From Campylobacteraceae bacterium (GTDB lineage Bacteria; Campylobacterota; Campylobacteria; Campylobacterales; JALSKU01), in the NCBI GenBank assembly GCA_015488975.1, contig WFMT01000295.1:1-17900 (forward strand): a stretch of DNA of 17,900 nt, given 5' to 3'. Shown here piece after piece: positions 7,920 through 15,838 of the stretch. The first letter of the stretch is position 1. Each line of letters begins with the position of its first letter. The position numbers were made by a program, and so were the translations under genes. The notes below the pieces were generated by a model. It ran no database searches, was not told the origin of the DNA, and saw only the letters and a list, made by a program, of their open reading frames with translations.

Positions 7920-9057
7920 AAGAAAGAGTTTAATAGCATTTTTATCGCTATATATATTTTTTTCTACTTTGGTTTTGTGTTTTATGATATTTTTATATTA
8001 TAACTTTCAAAAAGATTTAATGCTTCAGCAAAAAAGAGAATATTTGCAACACTATTCAAAAGGATTTATTTTAAAGCTTCAAAAATTACATAGGAATTTT
8101 TCAAAAACACATATATATCCAACAAATAAAAAAATAAGAACAGCAATTTATGACAGCAATAGGGTTAAAATTTTTTCCTTGCTGCATCACAAACCTGATT
8201 TAGATAAAATCATATATACTGTCGGAAATGATATTCAGTATGTAAAAGAGTTGGATTATTATTATCTTGGTGCAAAATATGTTGTATTTGAGATAAGCGA
8301 TCCTTCCTGGTTTCATAAATTTTATCAAAAAACTATTTTGTTTGGTATCCCAATTTTTATTATTATGATAATTTTTGGCTACTTTTTGATGAGATTATTT
8401 TTAAGACCAATGAGAGAGGCTTTATTGTTGCTTGATAAATTTATAAAAGATACAACCCACGAATTAAATACACCTGTTTTTGCAATATTGGCAAATATTG
8501 AGACTATAGATAAAAATCTATTGGATAAGAAAACTATAAAAAAAATAAACAGGATTAATATAGCTGCAAAAACAATTTCAAATATTTATCAAGATTTGAC
8601 TTTTTTGGTTTTAAATCATAAAATACAATCTATTGATAAAAATATAAATATTTCAGAAATTCTTAAAGATCGAATAGAGTATTTTGGAATTATTGCAAAA
8701 TCAAAAAAAATTGATATAATTTCACATATTCAAGATAATGTTATTTTACTTATTGATAAAAATAAAATTACAAAATTCATAGATAATATTATTTCCAATG
8801 CAATCAAATACAATCAAATACAAGGAACAATAAAGATAACACTTGATAATGGTTTATTCATTGTTGAAGACAGTGGTATCGGTATAGAAAAAGATAAATT
8901 GAATAAAATATTTGATAGGTATCAAAGATTTAATAAAAGCCAAGGCGGTTTTGGCATAGGTTTAAATATAGCTTGGATAATAGCACAAGAGTATAAGATG
9001 AAAATAACTGTGAAATCAAAACTCAATGAATATACAAAGGTGGTGGTAAAATGGTAA
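7882..9057 (+). CDS. dccS: DccS-like membrane sensor histidine kinase
   Basis: 391-aa kinase: TM1 about 17-40, a periplasmic sensor of about 105 residues, TM2 about 151-173, then directly the dimerisation helix without a recognisable HAMP domain. The H-box is THELNTPVFAIL (His193), the N-box NIISNAIKYN (Asn306), VEDSGIGI holds the D-box (Asp330), and the G-box is GGFGIGLNIA (355-364). The listed start is GTG at 7882, giving 38 bp overlap with the regulator. A TTG at 7894 is an alternative. No ATG occurs before TM1, and neither start has a good ribosome binding site, so coupling to the upstream gene is likely. Confidence 0.85.
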   Translation: MLKNLDTKLLQSERKSLIAFLSLYIFFSTLVLCFMIFLYYNFQKDLMLQQKREYLQHYSKGFILKLQKLHRNFSKTHIYPTNKKIRTAIYDSNRVKIFSLLHHKPDLDKIIYTVGNDIQYVKELDYYYLGAKYVVFEISDPSWFHKFYQKTILFGIPIFIIMIIFGYFLMRLFLRPMREALLLLDKFIKDTTHELNTPVFAILANIETIDKNLLDKKTIKKINRINIAAKTISNIYQDLTFLVLNHKIQSIDKNINISEILKDRIEYFGIIAKSKKIDIISHIQDNVILLIDKNKITKFIDNIISNAIKYNQIQGTIKITLDNGLFIVEDSGIGIEKDKLNKIFDRYQRFNKSQGGFGIGLNIAWIIAQEYKMKITVKSKLNEYTKVVVKW

Positions 9058-9404
9058 AATTATTTCTTGTTTTTATTTTAGTAAGTATCAGTTTTGTAAG
9101 CATACAGGCAAAAGATAATATTTATCAAAAGAATTGTGTAAGTTGCCACAAAAATCAAGCTGTAACCCTGGATAAGCTTTTTTTCCAATATTTACTAAAA
9201 TACAGTAGCGAAAAAATGGTAAAGAAATCTCTTTATAATTATTTAAAACATCCGTCATACTTTAAAACAGTTATGCCAAAAGGATATATAAATAGATATG
9301 GTGTAAAACTCCCATCAAAACTAAGTGATAAAGAGTTAAAAAAGGCTATAGATATTTATTGGAATAAGTACAAAGTTTTTGGAAAGCTAAAAATTAAAAA
9401 TTAG
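9051..9404 (+). CDS. Periplasmic monoheme cytochrome c, last gene of the dccRS-like operon
   Basis: 117-aa precursor with a signal peptide (about 1-20, ending SIQA-K) and one heme site CVSCH at 29-33. Met75 in TVMPKGY is the likely distal ligand. The rest is Lys-rich and helical. The ATG overlaps the kinase stop by 7 bp, so it belongs to the same transcript. A cytochrome inside a two-component operon suggests either that the sensed signal is respiratory or that the cytochrome feeds a terminal reductase under the same control. The subfamily is not recognised. Confidence 0.85.
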   Translation: MVKLFLVFILVSISFVSIQAKDNIYQKNCVSCHKNQAVTLDKLFFQYLLKYSSEKMVKKSLYNYLKHPSYFKTVMPKGYINRYGVKLPSKLSDKELKKAIDIYWNKYKVFGKLKIKN

Positions 9405-9405
9405 T

Positions 9406-9438
9406 TTACACAATTATTTCACTTTTTTGCTTTATAAT
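9406..9438 (+). promoter_or_regulatory. Promoter with DccR-like direct repeat, ahead of the cytochrome c553 gene
   Basis: TTACAC (9406-9411), six bases, TTCACT (9418-9423): one mismatch to the recalled DccR box WTTCAC-N6-TTCACW. After nine bases comes the -10 box TATAAT (9433-9438), preceded by a run of T and GC as in typical C. jejuni promoters. The predicted start near 9445 leaves a 20-nt leader before the ATG at 9465. The box replaces the -35 element, which fits activation by an OmpR-family regulator. Confidence 0.6.
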
Positions 9439-9464
9439 TTCTTATATTTTTTAAAGGAGTTAGA

Positions 9465-9764
9465 ATGAAAAAGTTAACATTAGCAACAATATTTATGGTG
9501 GGAGCATTGTCTCTGATGGCAGCAGATGGTAAAGCATTGACTCAAAAATGTGCCGGATGTCATGGTGCTGATTTTGGGAAAAAGGCACTCGGAGTTTCAA
9601 AAATTGTAAAGAATATGAAAGCCGATGAGATAGTTAAAGCATTAGAAGGATATAAAGCTGGGACTTTTGGAGGTCCGATGAAAGGTGTTATGAAAAGTCA
9701 AATTTCTTCTTATAATGATAAGCAGATAAAGGTTATAGCCAAATATATAACCGGATTAAAATAA
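9465..9764 (+). CDS. Cytochrome c553-type periplasmic electron carrier
   Basis: 99-aa class I c-type cytochrome precursor. The signal peptide is about 1-19 (LSLMA-A), the heme site CAGCHG is at 29-34, and Met72 or Met76 (GGPMKGVMKSQ) is the sixth ligand. The C-terminal helix is DKQIKVIAKYITGLK. Size and motifs match the small c553 of Campylobacterota, which shuttles electrons from the bc1 complex to oxidases and periplasmic reductases. It has its own promoter and a strong AAAGGAG. It is separated by a 60-bp gap from the preceding cytochrome gene. Confidence 0.92.
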   Translation: MKKLTLATIFMVGALSLMAADGKALTQKCAGCHGADFGKKALGVSKIVKNMKADEIVKALEGYKAGTFGGPMKGVMKSQISSYNDKQIKVIAKYITGLK

Positions 9765-9785
9765 TATTTGACATGCATAAATATA

Positions 9786-9817
9786 GTTGCCATTAGACTT
9801 AATCGTTTAGTGGCAAC
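9786..9817 (-). terminator. Hairpin at the end of the Cache kinase gene, probable terminator
   Basis: GTTGCCATTAGA and TTTAGTGGCAAC can pair as a 12-bp stem (two G-U pairs) around an 8-base loop. On the minus strand it is followed by an AT-rich run (TATATTTAT), giving a moderate intrinsic terminator for the operon ending at 9799. The stop codon of the kinase (9799-9801) lies at the loop edge, so half the stem is coding. On the plus strand no U-run follows, so support for termination of the c553 transcript is weaker. Confidence 0.55.
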
Positions 9818-11607
9818 AAAATAGTAAAAACTGCTCCATTTCTTCCATTATTTGCATATAATTTGCCATTAAAATTATCAGCTATTATAGTTTTTGACAT
9901 ATATAAACCTATTCCTGTACCTGAGCCTTTTTTTGTAGTAAAAGTTGGTTCAAAAATCTTATCTAACAAATCAGCTTTAATGCCTTTTGCATTATCCTCA
10001 ATTTCTATTTTTATATAATTATCTTCCTTAAAAAGTCTTATTATTATAAATGGATTTTTTATTTTATTGGATTCTAATGCATCTTTTGAATTGTGCAAGA
10101 GATTGAGTATAACTTGAGAGAGTTGATTTGGATAAGCTTTATAGGTAATATCATCATCTATTTGAGTTTTGATTTTGATGCCATTGTGTCTTATTATGCC
10201 CGCAATAATATTTAAAGCACTTTTTATTGAATCATTAACTTTAAAACTTACTTTTTCTTTATCATTTTTGTAAAAATTTCTAAAATCATCAATAGTTTGT
10301 GACATGTATTCTATTTGTTCTAATGAATTTTGAATATACTTATCTAATAATATATTATCTAATTTACCATGTGAGCTGTATAGTCTTATATTTTGAAGTA
10401 TTAGACTCAGTCTTGTCAGCGGATGTCTCCATTGATGTGCAATATTTGCTAGCATTTCTCCTAAAGCTGCTAATTTTGATTGATTTTCAAGTAATCTGTC
10501 CTTTTTTCTATTTTTTTCTATTTCAATATTTACTTTGTGCTCAAGATTATTTGCTAAATCCTTTAATTCGTTTGATTTTTCTTCTAAAGTTTCATACATT
10601 TTATTTATTGGTGAAGATAAAAGAAAAGCAAATGGAATTGCAACCAATATTGCCAATAAAACTGTAAAAAAAGTCCTTTTTTCTATATAGCTTCTTTCAT
10701 TTTTTATTTTTGTAATTTTTTCTATATATATCATTTTTAAGTTTTGGGAATTTTTAAATTGCAATGGCTGAATATAATATTTTTTCTCTTTTATGAACAT
10801 AGGCTTTTTGACTTGCATAATTATTTTAGCATATTTTGGAAATTCATCATATATTGTTTTTTTATTATTTTTATATTTTGACCAATTAAATATTTTATTT
10901 TTGTTGATTATAAAATATCCTTTTTCATCTATTAAATATACATTGAATAATGGTGAAAATGTTAATATTTGTAAATATTGTTTCATAAAAATATTTAAGA
11001 TTATAAAGCCTTTATAAACATCTTTTATATAGATTGGATAGGCGATTCTAATAACAGGTTTAAATGGTTTTTCTACTTTTCCATGTTCTATATTAAGATC
11101 TATATTTGAGAACCATATTATTTTTTTTGGAAGATTCAAACATTGTTTGCAGTAATATCTAAGATGTTTGTTTTGTAGCATTTTTTTTGGAACTTCAAAT
11201 GCTCTCTTGCCAACCTTTTTTCTCTCAAATCTTATTATCTCATTACCCTTGGAGTCAATATATCTTAACTGCATGTAAAATTTATCACTATTCATCATAG
11301 TTAAAAAAAGATTATTTACCGTAAGGTTTTTATTTGGATGTTTTACAAAGTTTAAGAAAGATTTATTGCTGGCTATGGCTTTTAAAGTATCTGAAGCATT
11401 TTCATAGAAAAAGTTAAGGTATTGCATTTTATCTTTTGCATGTGTCTTTGCTTGATGTTCAAATTTATTAATCGATGTTAAATTATTAAAATAAATATGT
11501 AGTGCAAAGATTGAGGAGAGCAAAACAATAGCAAAAAGCAAATATGAAAAAAATAAAAAAATCTTAAATCTCTTTTTTTGCCTTTTAAGGTTTCGAAGTT
11601 CAATCAT
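9799..11607 (-). CDS. Membrane histidine kinase with Cache-type sensor containing a CxxC pair
   Basis: 602-aa kinase. TM1 is at about 15-37, a large periplasmic sensor at 38-310, and TM2 at about 312-331. The sensor has double-Cache signatures: LRYIDSKGNEIIRFER at 114-129, FSNIDLNIEHG at 166-176, RIAYPIY at 187-193 and VYLIDEKGYFI at 223-233. Cys153 and Cys156 (CKQC) sit just before the first ligand-pocket strand. A coiled coil (336-372) leads to the H-box IAHQWRHPLTRLSL (His391), of the HQWRxPL class common in this phylum. The N-box is LNLLHNSKDAL (Asn506), the D-box is EDNAKGI and the G-box GSGTGIGLYM (561-570). It overlaps the regulator gene by 8 bp. Confidence 0.92.
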   Translation of the reverse strand: MIELRNLKRQKKRFKIFLFFSYLLFAIVLLSSIFALHIYFNNLTSINKFEHQAKTHAKDKMQYLNFFYENASDTLKAIASNKSFLNFVKHPNKNLTVNNLFLTMMNSDKFYMQLRYIDSKGNEIIRFERKKVGKRAFEVPKKMLQNKHLRYYCKQCLNLPKKIIWFSNIDLNIEHGKVEKPFKPVIRIAYPIYIKDVYKGFIILNIFMKQYLQILTFSPLFNVYLIDEKGYFIINKNKIFNWSKYKNNKKTIYDEFPKYAKIIMQVKKPMFIKEKKYYIQPLQFKNSQNLKMIYIEKITKIKNERSYIEKRTFFTVLLAILVAIPFAFLLSSPINKMYETLEEKSNELKDLANNLEHKVNIEIEKNRKKDRLLENQSKLAALGEMLANIAHQWRHPLTRLSLILQNIRLYSSHGKLDNILLDKYIQNSLEQIEYMSQTIDDFRNFYKNDKEKVSFKVNDSIKSALNIIAGIIRHNGIKIKTQIDDDITYKAYPNQLSQVILNLLHNSKDALESNKIKNPFIIIRLFKEDNYIKIEIEDNAKGIKADLLDKIFEPTFTTKKGSGTGIGLYMSKTIIADNFNGKLYANNGRNGAVFTILLPLND

Positions 11608-12259
11608 ATTTTTCTATTTTGTATCCAGAGCCTCTTATATTTATTATAAAATTATGTTTTAGTTTTGCTCTTAATTTTTTTATTTGTGTTCTTAAAGTAT
11701 TGCTGTTGATAGGTTTTGCTTGCCATACATATTCAATTATAGTATCATAGCTGACAATATGGGGAGTGTTTTTGATAAGTAGAAATATTAAATTTTTCTC
11801 ATTTTTACTGAGCTCTATTTCATTATCTTCATTATCAATTAATTCTAATTTGGTGATATCAAACTTGTAAGTGTTATTTAGAACAATAATATTGCTTGAA
11901 GAATTTTTAAGTAATAGTTTATTGATTCTAAGCTCAAGTTCTTCAAAATAAAAAGGCTTTCTTATATAATCATTACAGCCAAGAGAGTATGCCTCCTTGA
12001 CATAATCAATCTCTGACATTGATGTTATAAAAATAACAGGCGTATTTATATTAAATTTTCTAAGCTCTTTTAAAGTATCAAAGCCATTAAATCCTGGGAG
12101 ATTGATATCTAAAAGTAGTATATCATAGTTTTCAAGATTCATATCATCAAATAACTCATCAGCATTCTCGTAGCCACTTACCTCATGGCCTTTCATCTTG
12201 AAATAAGTCTCAATTTCATCTCTTATAAATCTATCATCTTCCAATATGAGGAGTTTCAC
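11600..12259 (-). CDS. OmpR-family response regulator of the multiheme cytochrome cluster
   Basis: 219-aa regulator. The receiver has EDD at 7-9, phospho-acceptor Asp51 (LLLDINLPG), Thr79 and Lys101-Pro (YIRKPF). The winged-helix domain ends NIRGSGYKIEKYD. The start is GTG (12257-12259) with AAGGA upstream; an ATG is not available before the first receiver strand. It lies 66 bp downstream of the thioredoxin gene and in the same direction as the dodecaheme gene, so co-transcription is possible. Its kinase partner overlaps it by 8 bp. The likely target is the divergent region 15797-15991, where an 11-bp-period direct repeat is found. That link is inference. Confidence 0.9.
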   Translation of the reverse strand: MKLLILEDDRFIRDEIETYFKMKGHEVSGYENADELFDDMNLENYDILLLDINLPGFNGFDTLKELRKFNINTPVIFITSMSEIDYVKEAYSLGCNDYIRKPFYFEELELRINKLLLKNSSSNIIVLNNTYKFDITKLELIDNEDNEIELSKNEKNLIFLLIKNTPHIVSYDTIIEYVWQAKPINSNTLRTQIKKLRAKLKHNFIINIRGSGYKIEKYD

Positions 12260-12325
12260 TAAAAAAATTCCTTAAAATTTATATACAATAATAAAATGAA
12301 TTGATTAATCAGTATCTGTTTCAAA

Positions 12326-12811
12326 TTACATTATACCCATAGTCTGCAGATATTTTTTAAGCCCTTCTTTTTTATAAATACCTTTTGAAACATAGTTTAA
12401 GAAAATAATCATTTGCTTAGGATCAGCATATCCTGGTAATTGTATGATTTTATTCCAATGTTTGTCGAATATTATAATTTGTGGAGTTGCTTTGACGCTA
12501 AAGCCCATTTTTAACGAAACTGTGTTGGTTTTTTTTGGTGATTTTTTATCCCCCATATCATATTCGTGATATTCATCAAGAGGGATTGAGTATACATTAA
12601 AACTCTTTTTTAATATACTATGCAAAACTTTATTTGTTTCTATATCCTTTTTAAGAATTTTGCAATAAGGACAAGTTTTTGTTTCAAACAAAAGTAGAAC
12701 ATTTTTTCCATTTGCAATCAACTTTGTTGTATGCTTTAAGATATTATCCTTCGCATTTAAAATTGTAAATGATGTTAATAATATGAGAATCAATATATAA
12801 AATTTTTTCAT
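12326..12811 (-). CDS. Periplasmic thioredoxin-fold protein with CPYC site (SoxW-like)
   Basis: 161-aa precursor with a signal peptide (about 1-20, ending LNA-K). The thioredoxin-fold core starts at LLLFETKTCPYCK, with active-site Cys47 and Cys50. The cis-proline is Pro110 in KATPQIIIF, and the C-terminal helix includes LPGYADPKQM. This layout is that of SoxW-like and thioredoxin_2-type periplasmic oxidoreductases. In this cluster it may reduce disulfides in the apocytochrome or in a sulfur-containing partner. It shares its C-terminal pattern (PGYxxxKQ, FVxxG, then LKK) with the lipoprotein encoded 28 bp upstream, so the two look like diverged duplicates. Confidence 0.88.
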   Translation of the reverse strand: MKKFYILILILLTSFTILNAKDNILKHTTKLIANGKNVLLLFETKTCPYCKILKKDIETNKVLHSILKKSFNVYSIPLDEYHEYDMGDKKSPKKTNTVSLKMGFSVKATPQIIIFDKHWNKIIQLPGYADPKQMIIFLNYVSKGIYKKEGLKKYLQTMGIM

Positions 12812-12839
12812 AAATCCCTCTTTAAAAATTTTGATAAAA

Positions 12840-13484
12840 TCATTTTTTATCTTTTATGATACCTTTTTTTATATAAAACTTTTTTAAAGCTTTATATACA
12901 TCTGTATTTTTTCTATTCTTACCGAGCCATAAGCCACTTTTTACAAAATCAAGTGTAACTAAAAATTGTTTTGCAGGCATATATCCTGGTACTACAAATA
13001 TACTCTTACCACTTTTATCAGTAAAGATCAGTGTTGGAACAGAAGTAACATTATAGATATCGATTAATGTTTTTGTATCGACATCCATTATTTTACCTTC
13101 ATGCTCAATTTTATGCCTTTTATTTTTTAAAGCATTTAAACTATATGTTGAAAATTCATTCTTTAACTCATTATACAGTTTTTTATTATTATGTATATCG
13201 AGTCTCAATTTTTTGCAATACGGTCCATTTGTAGTTTCAAATATTAGAATCATATACTTGCCTTTTGGTGTGACCAAAGCAGTATCTTTAAAAACTCCGT
13301 CTAAGTTGACTGTTGGTATAGTATTGCTTACCTGTGGGATTTGTTTTTTAACTTTATCTTTTTTCACTACATTGTTTGATTGATGGCTTATAGTTTTTAC
13401 TGAAGTGTTTTCATTGCATCCAGCAAATAAAAACAGGGTTGCAAAAAGCAACCCTGTTAAAACTTTAATATAAGTTTTTCTCAT
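12840..13484 (-). CDS. Thioredoxin-fold lipoprotein lacking the first active-site cysteine
   Basis: 214-aa lipoprotein: a lipobox LFAGC with Cys23 as the lipidation site, then a flexible polar linker (24-60) and a thioredoxin fold from about residue 65. The active-site segment reads TNGPYCKK. The usual CxxC is GPYC (87-90), so the attacking cysteine is replaced by Gly and only Cys90 remains. The cis-Pro (VTSVPT, Pro150) and the VPGYMPAKQ segment are kept, so the fold is preserved. The gene overlaps the dodecaheme stop by 4 bp (ATGA) and is surely co-translated. Without the nucleophile it cannot act as a normal disulfide reductase; a binding, docking or monothiol role is more likely. Confidence 0.88.
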   Translation of the reverse strand: MRKTYIKVLTGLLFATLFLFAGCNENTSVKTISHQSNNVVKKDKVKKQIPQVSNTIPTVNLDGVFKDTALVTPKGKYMILIFETTNGPYCKKLRLDIHNNKKLYNELKNEFSTYSLNALKNKRHKIEHEGKIMDVDTKTLIDIYNVTSVPTLIFTDKSGKSIFVVPGYMPAKQFLVTLDFVKSGLWLGKNRKNTDVYKALKKFYIKKGIIKDKK

Positions 13485-15796
13485 TTTTTAAGCCCTTTTA
13501 CATATCCGTGAAAAATCTTATTAACCTTATTGATATGGTCTTTATCGGTTAATATTCCAGGATTTGTGTTTACTTTTGCCCATAATTTTTTATTGGACAT
13601 GTTTTGGTGGCAACCCATGCAAACTCCTGTTCTTTCCATTTTTTCTCTCATGTCTTGATCAAGTGGACGAGATGCTGGCCAATGAGATCCAACATTAGCT
13701 AATTGCTTTCCATCTCTTGTTACTACTTTTGACCATGCAAAATCCATACCAGGAATCGCTTGAATCTGTACTTGTGTGTGCGATGAAGCAAATTTACCAT
13801 TTGCAAGATTTTGTAAGTCAACTTTGACATTTTTATCTTCATCTACGATACTGTTTTTCTTTCCGTATCCAAGTGCTTTTTGACTAGAGTGACAGCTTTC
13901 ACAGGTTCTAGCGTGTAGTGTTGTTGTATGGGGTTGAACCGGAGACATATCGATAGCATCGACTATATGACCATTATCATGAACTCTGGCTTGTTTATTA
14001 AGTATCAGGGTTTCTCCTTTTGGTCCGATTACTGTATAAGTTACTTGACATCCTGGAATGATAGGGGTCACAAGGCCTTCTCCGTTTATTCCAAGTATTG
14101 GATTTTCCCACTCAGTGTAACTTCTTGTTTCGCTTGATTTACCGATTTGTCTTTTGCCTTTTGTTCCAAGAACAGACTCGCTTGTTTCACCATTTTTAAA
14201 GTGAGTTGAACCACTTGCAATCCAGTCGATTTTACTTTTACCTTTTCTATAATCAGTTTTAACATGACATCCGTAGCATTGTGGAGCCCAACTAGAATGA
14301 CATGCATAGCATTCCAATTTTTTCATATGTGCTTTAACATCATACATTGCAACTTGACCGTTTTTGGATAATTTTTTCTTAATTTCCAATGACTTAAGAA
14401 CAGGTACAATTAAATCTTTACCACTTGCCAAATGAGCGATAACAGTATTTGATCCTTTTTTCTTAACAACATTACCAAGTGGATTTCCTCTGGTACTTAG
14501 TAGATATCCACCCTCAGGATTATAAACTGTACCTTGCTTCATCCAGTTAGGAAGTGCATTGGCTAAACCTCTTGCCCCTTCTGGTGCACCGACGGCGAGA
14601 TTGTTTTCACCATATCCTATTTTTAATTCCCAAGGAAATTTTGTAGTAGTGCCATGACAGTCTGAGCATTCTATCTCAACTTGACCCAAAGTAGTTCCTG
14701 CGATATTGCCATCGCCGTGCATATCTATGGATGTGTGACAATCTTGACAAGTCATACCGGCTCTAAAGTGAATGTCAGATTTTAAATGTTGATATCTTTT
14801 GCCATGAGTTTTAAGCTGAGGTTTTCCTCCTGGTCTTAATGGTGAGCCATAAGGTTGTTCCATTAAACCCATAAATGAAACACCGATTCTTTTACCTCTG
14901 TTGTGACAAGAGTTACAAGTCTCAGGGTGAATACCGCTAAATGTTACACCAGTTGAGGGTACATGTACTTTGGCATCTCTTGTGGCTTGCATTTCATGAA
15001 CGAGTAAATGACCATGCTCTTTTTTATTGATAGTCGGATCATTTCCTTCATAGTAACCTTCATTTCCATAAGGTATATGACAAGAACTACATCCCATTCC
15101 TCTCCAGTCGCCTCTGCCTTTTCTTCCTCTTACACCTATATGACATCTTTGACAGTCACTTCTTTGATAGCTTATAGAAGCATCATAAGCAATCTCTTTT
15201 TCTGTTTTTCCCGCCAAATCTTTTCGGCTTTGAGGGGGCAAAGGAAGTTGCTTAAGCTCAGTTGGAAACTGATCAGGATACTTCTTGATCATAGAAAGCA
15301 TATATTTTTTATATACTTTTGTTCCCCAAGAAGGAGTTTTGCCATCAGTATCTTTAGTAGCATAATCTCCGTATATAACCTTTTGAGTATCCAAGCTTCC
15401 CCAAGTATGAAGGTTGCCCTGAATTTTGCCAGCCTCAGTTGCCATCAATGCTTTTTTCATATTAGCTACTGTGTCAGCATGGCAAAGACCGCAGGTTTTA
15501 TCCATGATCCAAAAACTTCCAGGGTCTCTAACAAATGCTTCTAAACCACCAGGGTGTCCCGGAGCCCCTTTGTGAGCTGCCATTTTTGTAGTTGCTTTTA
15601 CATTACCACCATGGCAGATAGTACAACCAGCAGGATCTCCAACGCTGGCACCCAATGCTTTTATCTGCTTCATCATACCAGAGTCTTCACTTCTTATATG
15701 TTCTATGCCTTTGTGACACGACAGACAATCAGCAAAAGTCCAAGTAGACAGTAAAGCTATAAAAAGTATAACTTTGCTTAAGTTAGATCTTAACAT
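13481..15796 (-). CDS. Periplasmic dodecaheme (12 CxxCH) c-type cytochrome of unknown function
   Basis: 771-aa secreted multiheme protein. The signal peptide is about 1-22 (WTFA-D), and the first heme site follows at once. CxxCH motifs begin at residues 24, 58, 102, 215, 236, 294, 350, 377, 496, 507, 632 and 726, twelve in all. Only one further Cys exists (583). Long heme-free stretches at 107-214, 382-495, 512-631 and 637-725 suggest added domains or a substrate pocket. Between hemes 6 and 8 is a conserved-looking block (HLKSDIHFRAGMTCQDCH, DMHGDG). No CX15CH or CxxCK site and no C-terminal anchor are present. It is not clearly MccA, octaheme tetrathionate reductase, NrfA or HAO. It heads an operon with two thioredoxin-fold genes. 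Role as reductase or electron conduit is open. Confidence 0.93.
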   Translation of the reverse strand: MLRSNLSKVILFIALLSTWTFADCLSCHKGIEHIRSEDSGMMKQIKALGASVGDPAGCTICHGGNVKATTKMAAHKGAPGHPGGLEAFVRDPGSFWIMDKTCGLCHADTVANMKKALMATEAGKIQGNLHTWGSLDTQKVIYGDYATKDTDGKTPSWGTKVYKKYMLSMIKKYPDQFPTELKQLPLPPQSRKDLAGKTEKEIAYDASISYQRSDCQRCHIGVRGRKGRGDWRGMGCSSCHIPYGNEGYYEGNDPTINKKEHGHLLVHEMQATRDAKVHVPSTGVTFSGIHPETCNSCHNRGKRIGVSFMGLMEQPYGSPLRPGGKPQLKTHGKRYQHLKSDIHFRAGMTCQDCHTSIDMHGDGNIAGTTLGQVEIECSDCHGTTTKFPWELKIGYGENNLAVGAPEGARGLANALPNWMKQGTVYNPEGGYLLSTRGNPLGNVVKKKGSNTVIAHLASGKDLIVPVLKSLEIKKKLSKNGQVAMYDVKAHMKKLECYACHSSWAPQCYGCHVKTDYRKGKSKIDWIASGSTHFKNGETSESVLGTKGKRQIGKSSETRSYTEWENPILGINGEGLVTPIIPGCQVTYTVIGPKGETLILNKQARVHDNGHIVDAIDMSPVQPHTTTLHARTCESCHSSQKALGYGKKNSIVDEDKNVKVDLQNLANGKFASSHTQVQIQAIPGMDFAWSKVVTRDGKQLANVGSHWPASRPLDQDMREKMERTGVCMGCHQNMSNKKLWAKVNTNPGILTDKDHINKVNKIFHGYVKGLKK

Positions 15797-15838
15797 AATT
15801 TCTCCTTTTTTATAATCTTATTGTTATGACTATTCGAA

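Noticed and set aside
10299..10667. 122-aa hydrophobic open frame on the plus strand
   Set aside because: Antisense to the coiled-coil and H-box of the Cache kinase; no initiation signal.
12302..12311. Palindrome TGATTAATCA between the thioredoxin and regulator genes
   Set aside because: A single 10-bp AT-rich palindrome is expected by chance in such DNA; no promoter is placed convincingly around it.
12326..12811. Naming the CPYC thioredoxin soxW
   Set aside because: The resemblance is general and no sox genes are in the window, so no symbol is given.
15008..15544. 178-aa open frame on the plus strand
   Set aside because: It lies wholly antisense to the dodecaheme cytochrome, whose CxxCH motifs are unquestionable; no ribosome binding site or domain is visible.
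13481..15796. Identification of the cytochrome as MccA sulfite reductase, octaheme tetrathionate reductase or hydroxylamine oxidoreductase
   Set aside because: There are twelve hemes rather than eight, no CX15-17CH heme site, no CxxCK site and no other diagnostic motif that I can see.
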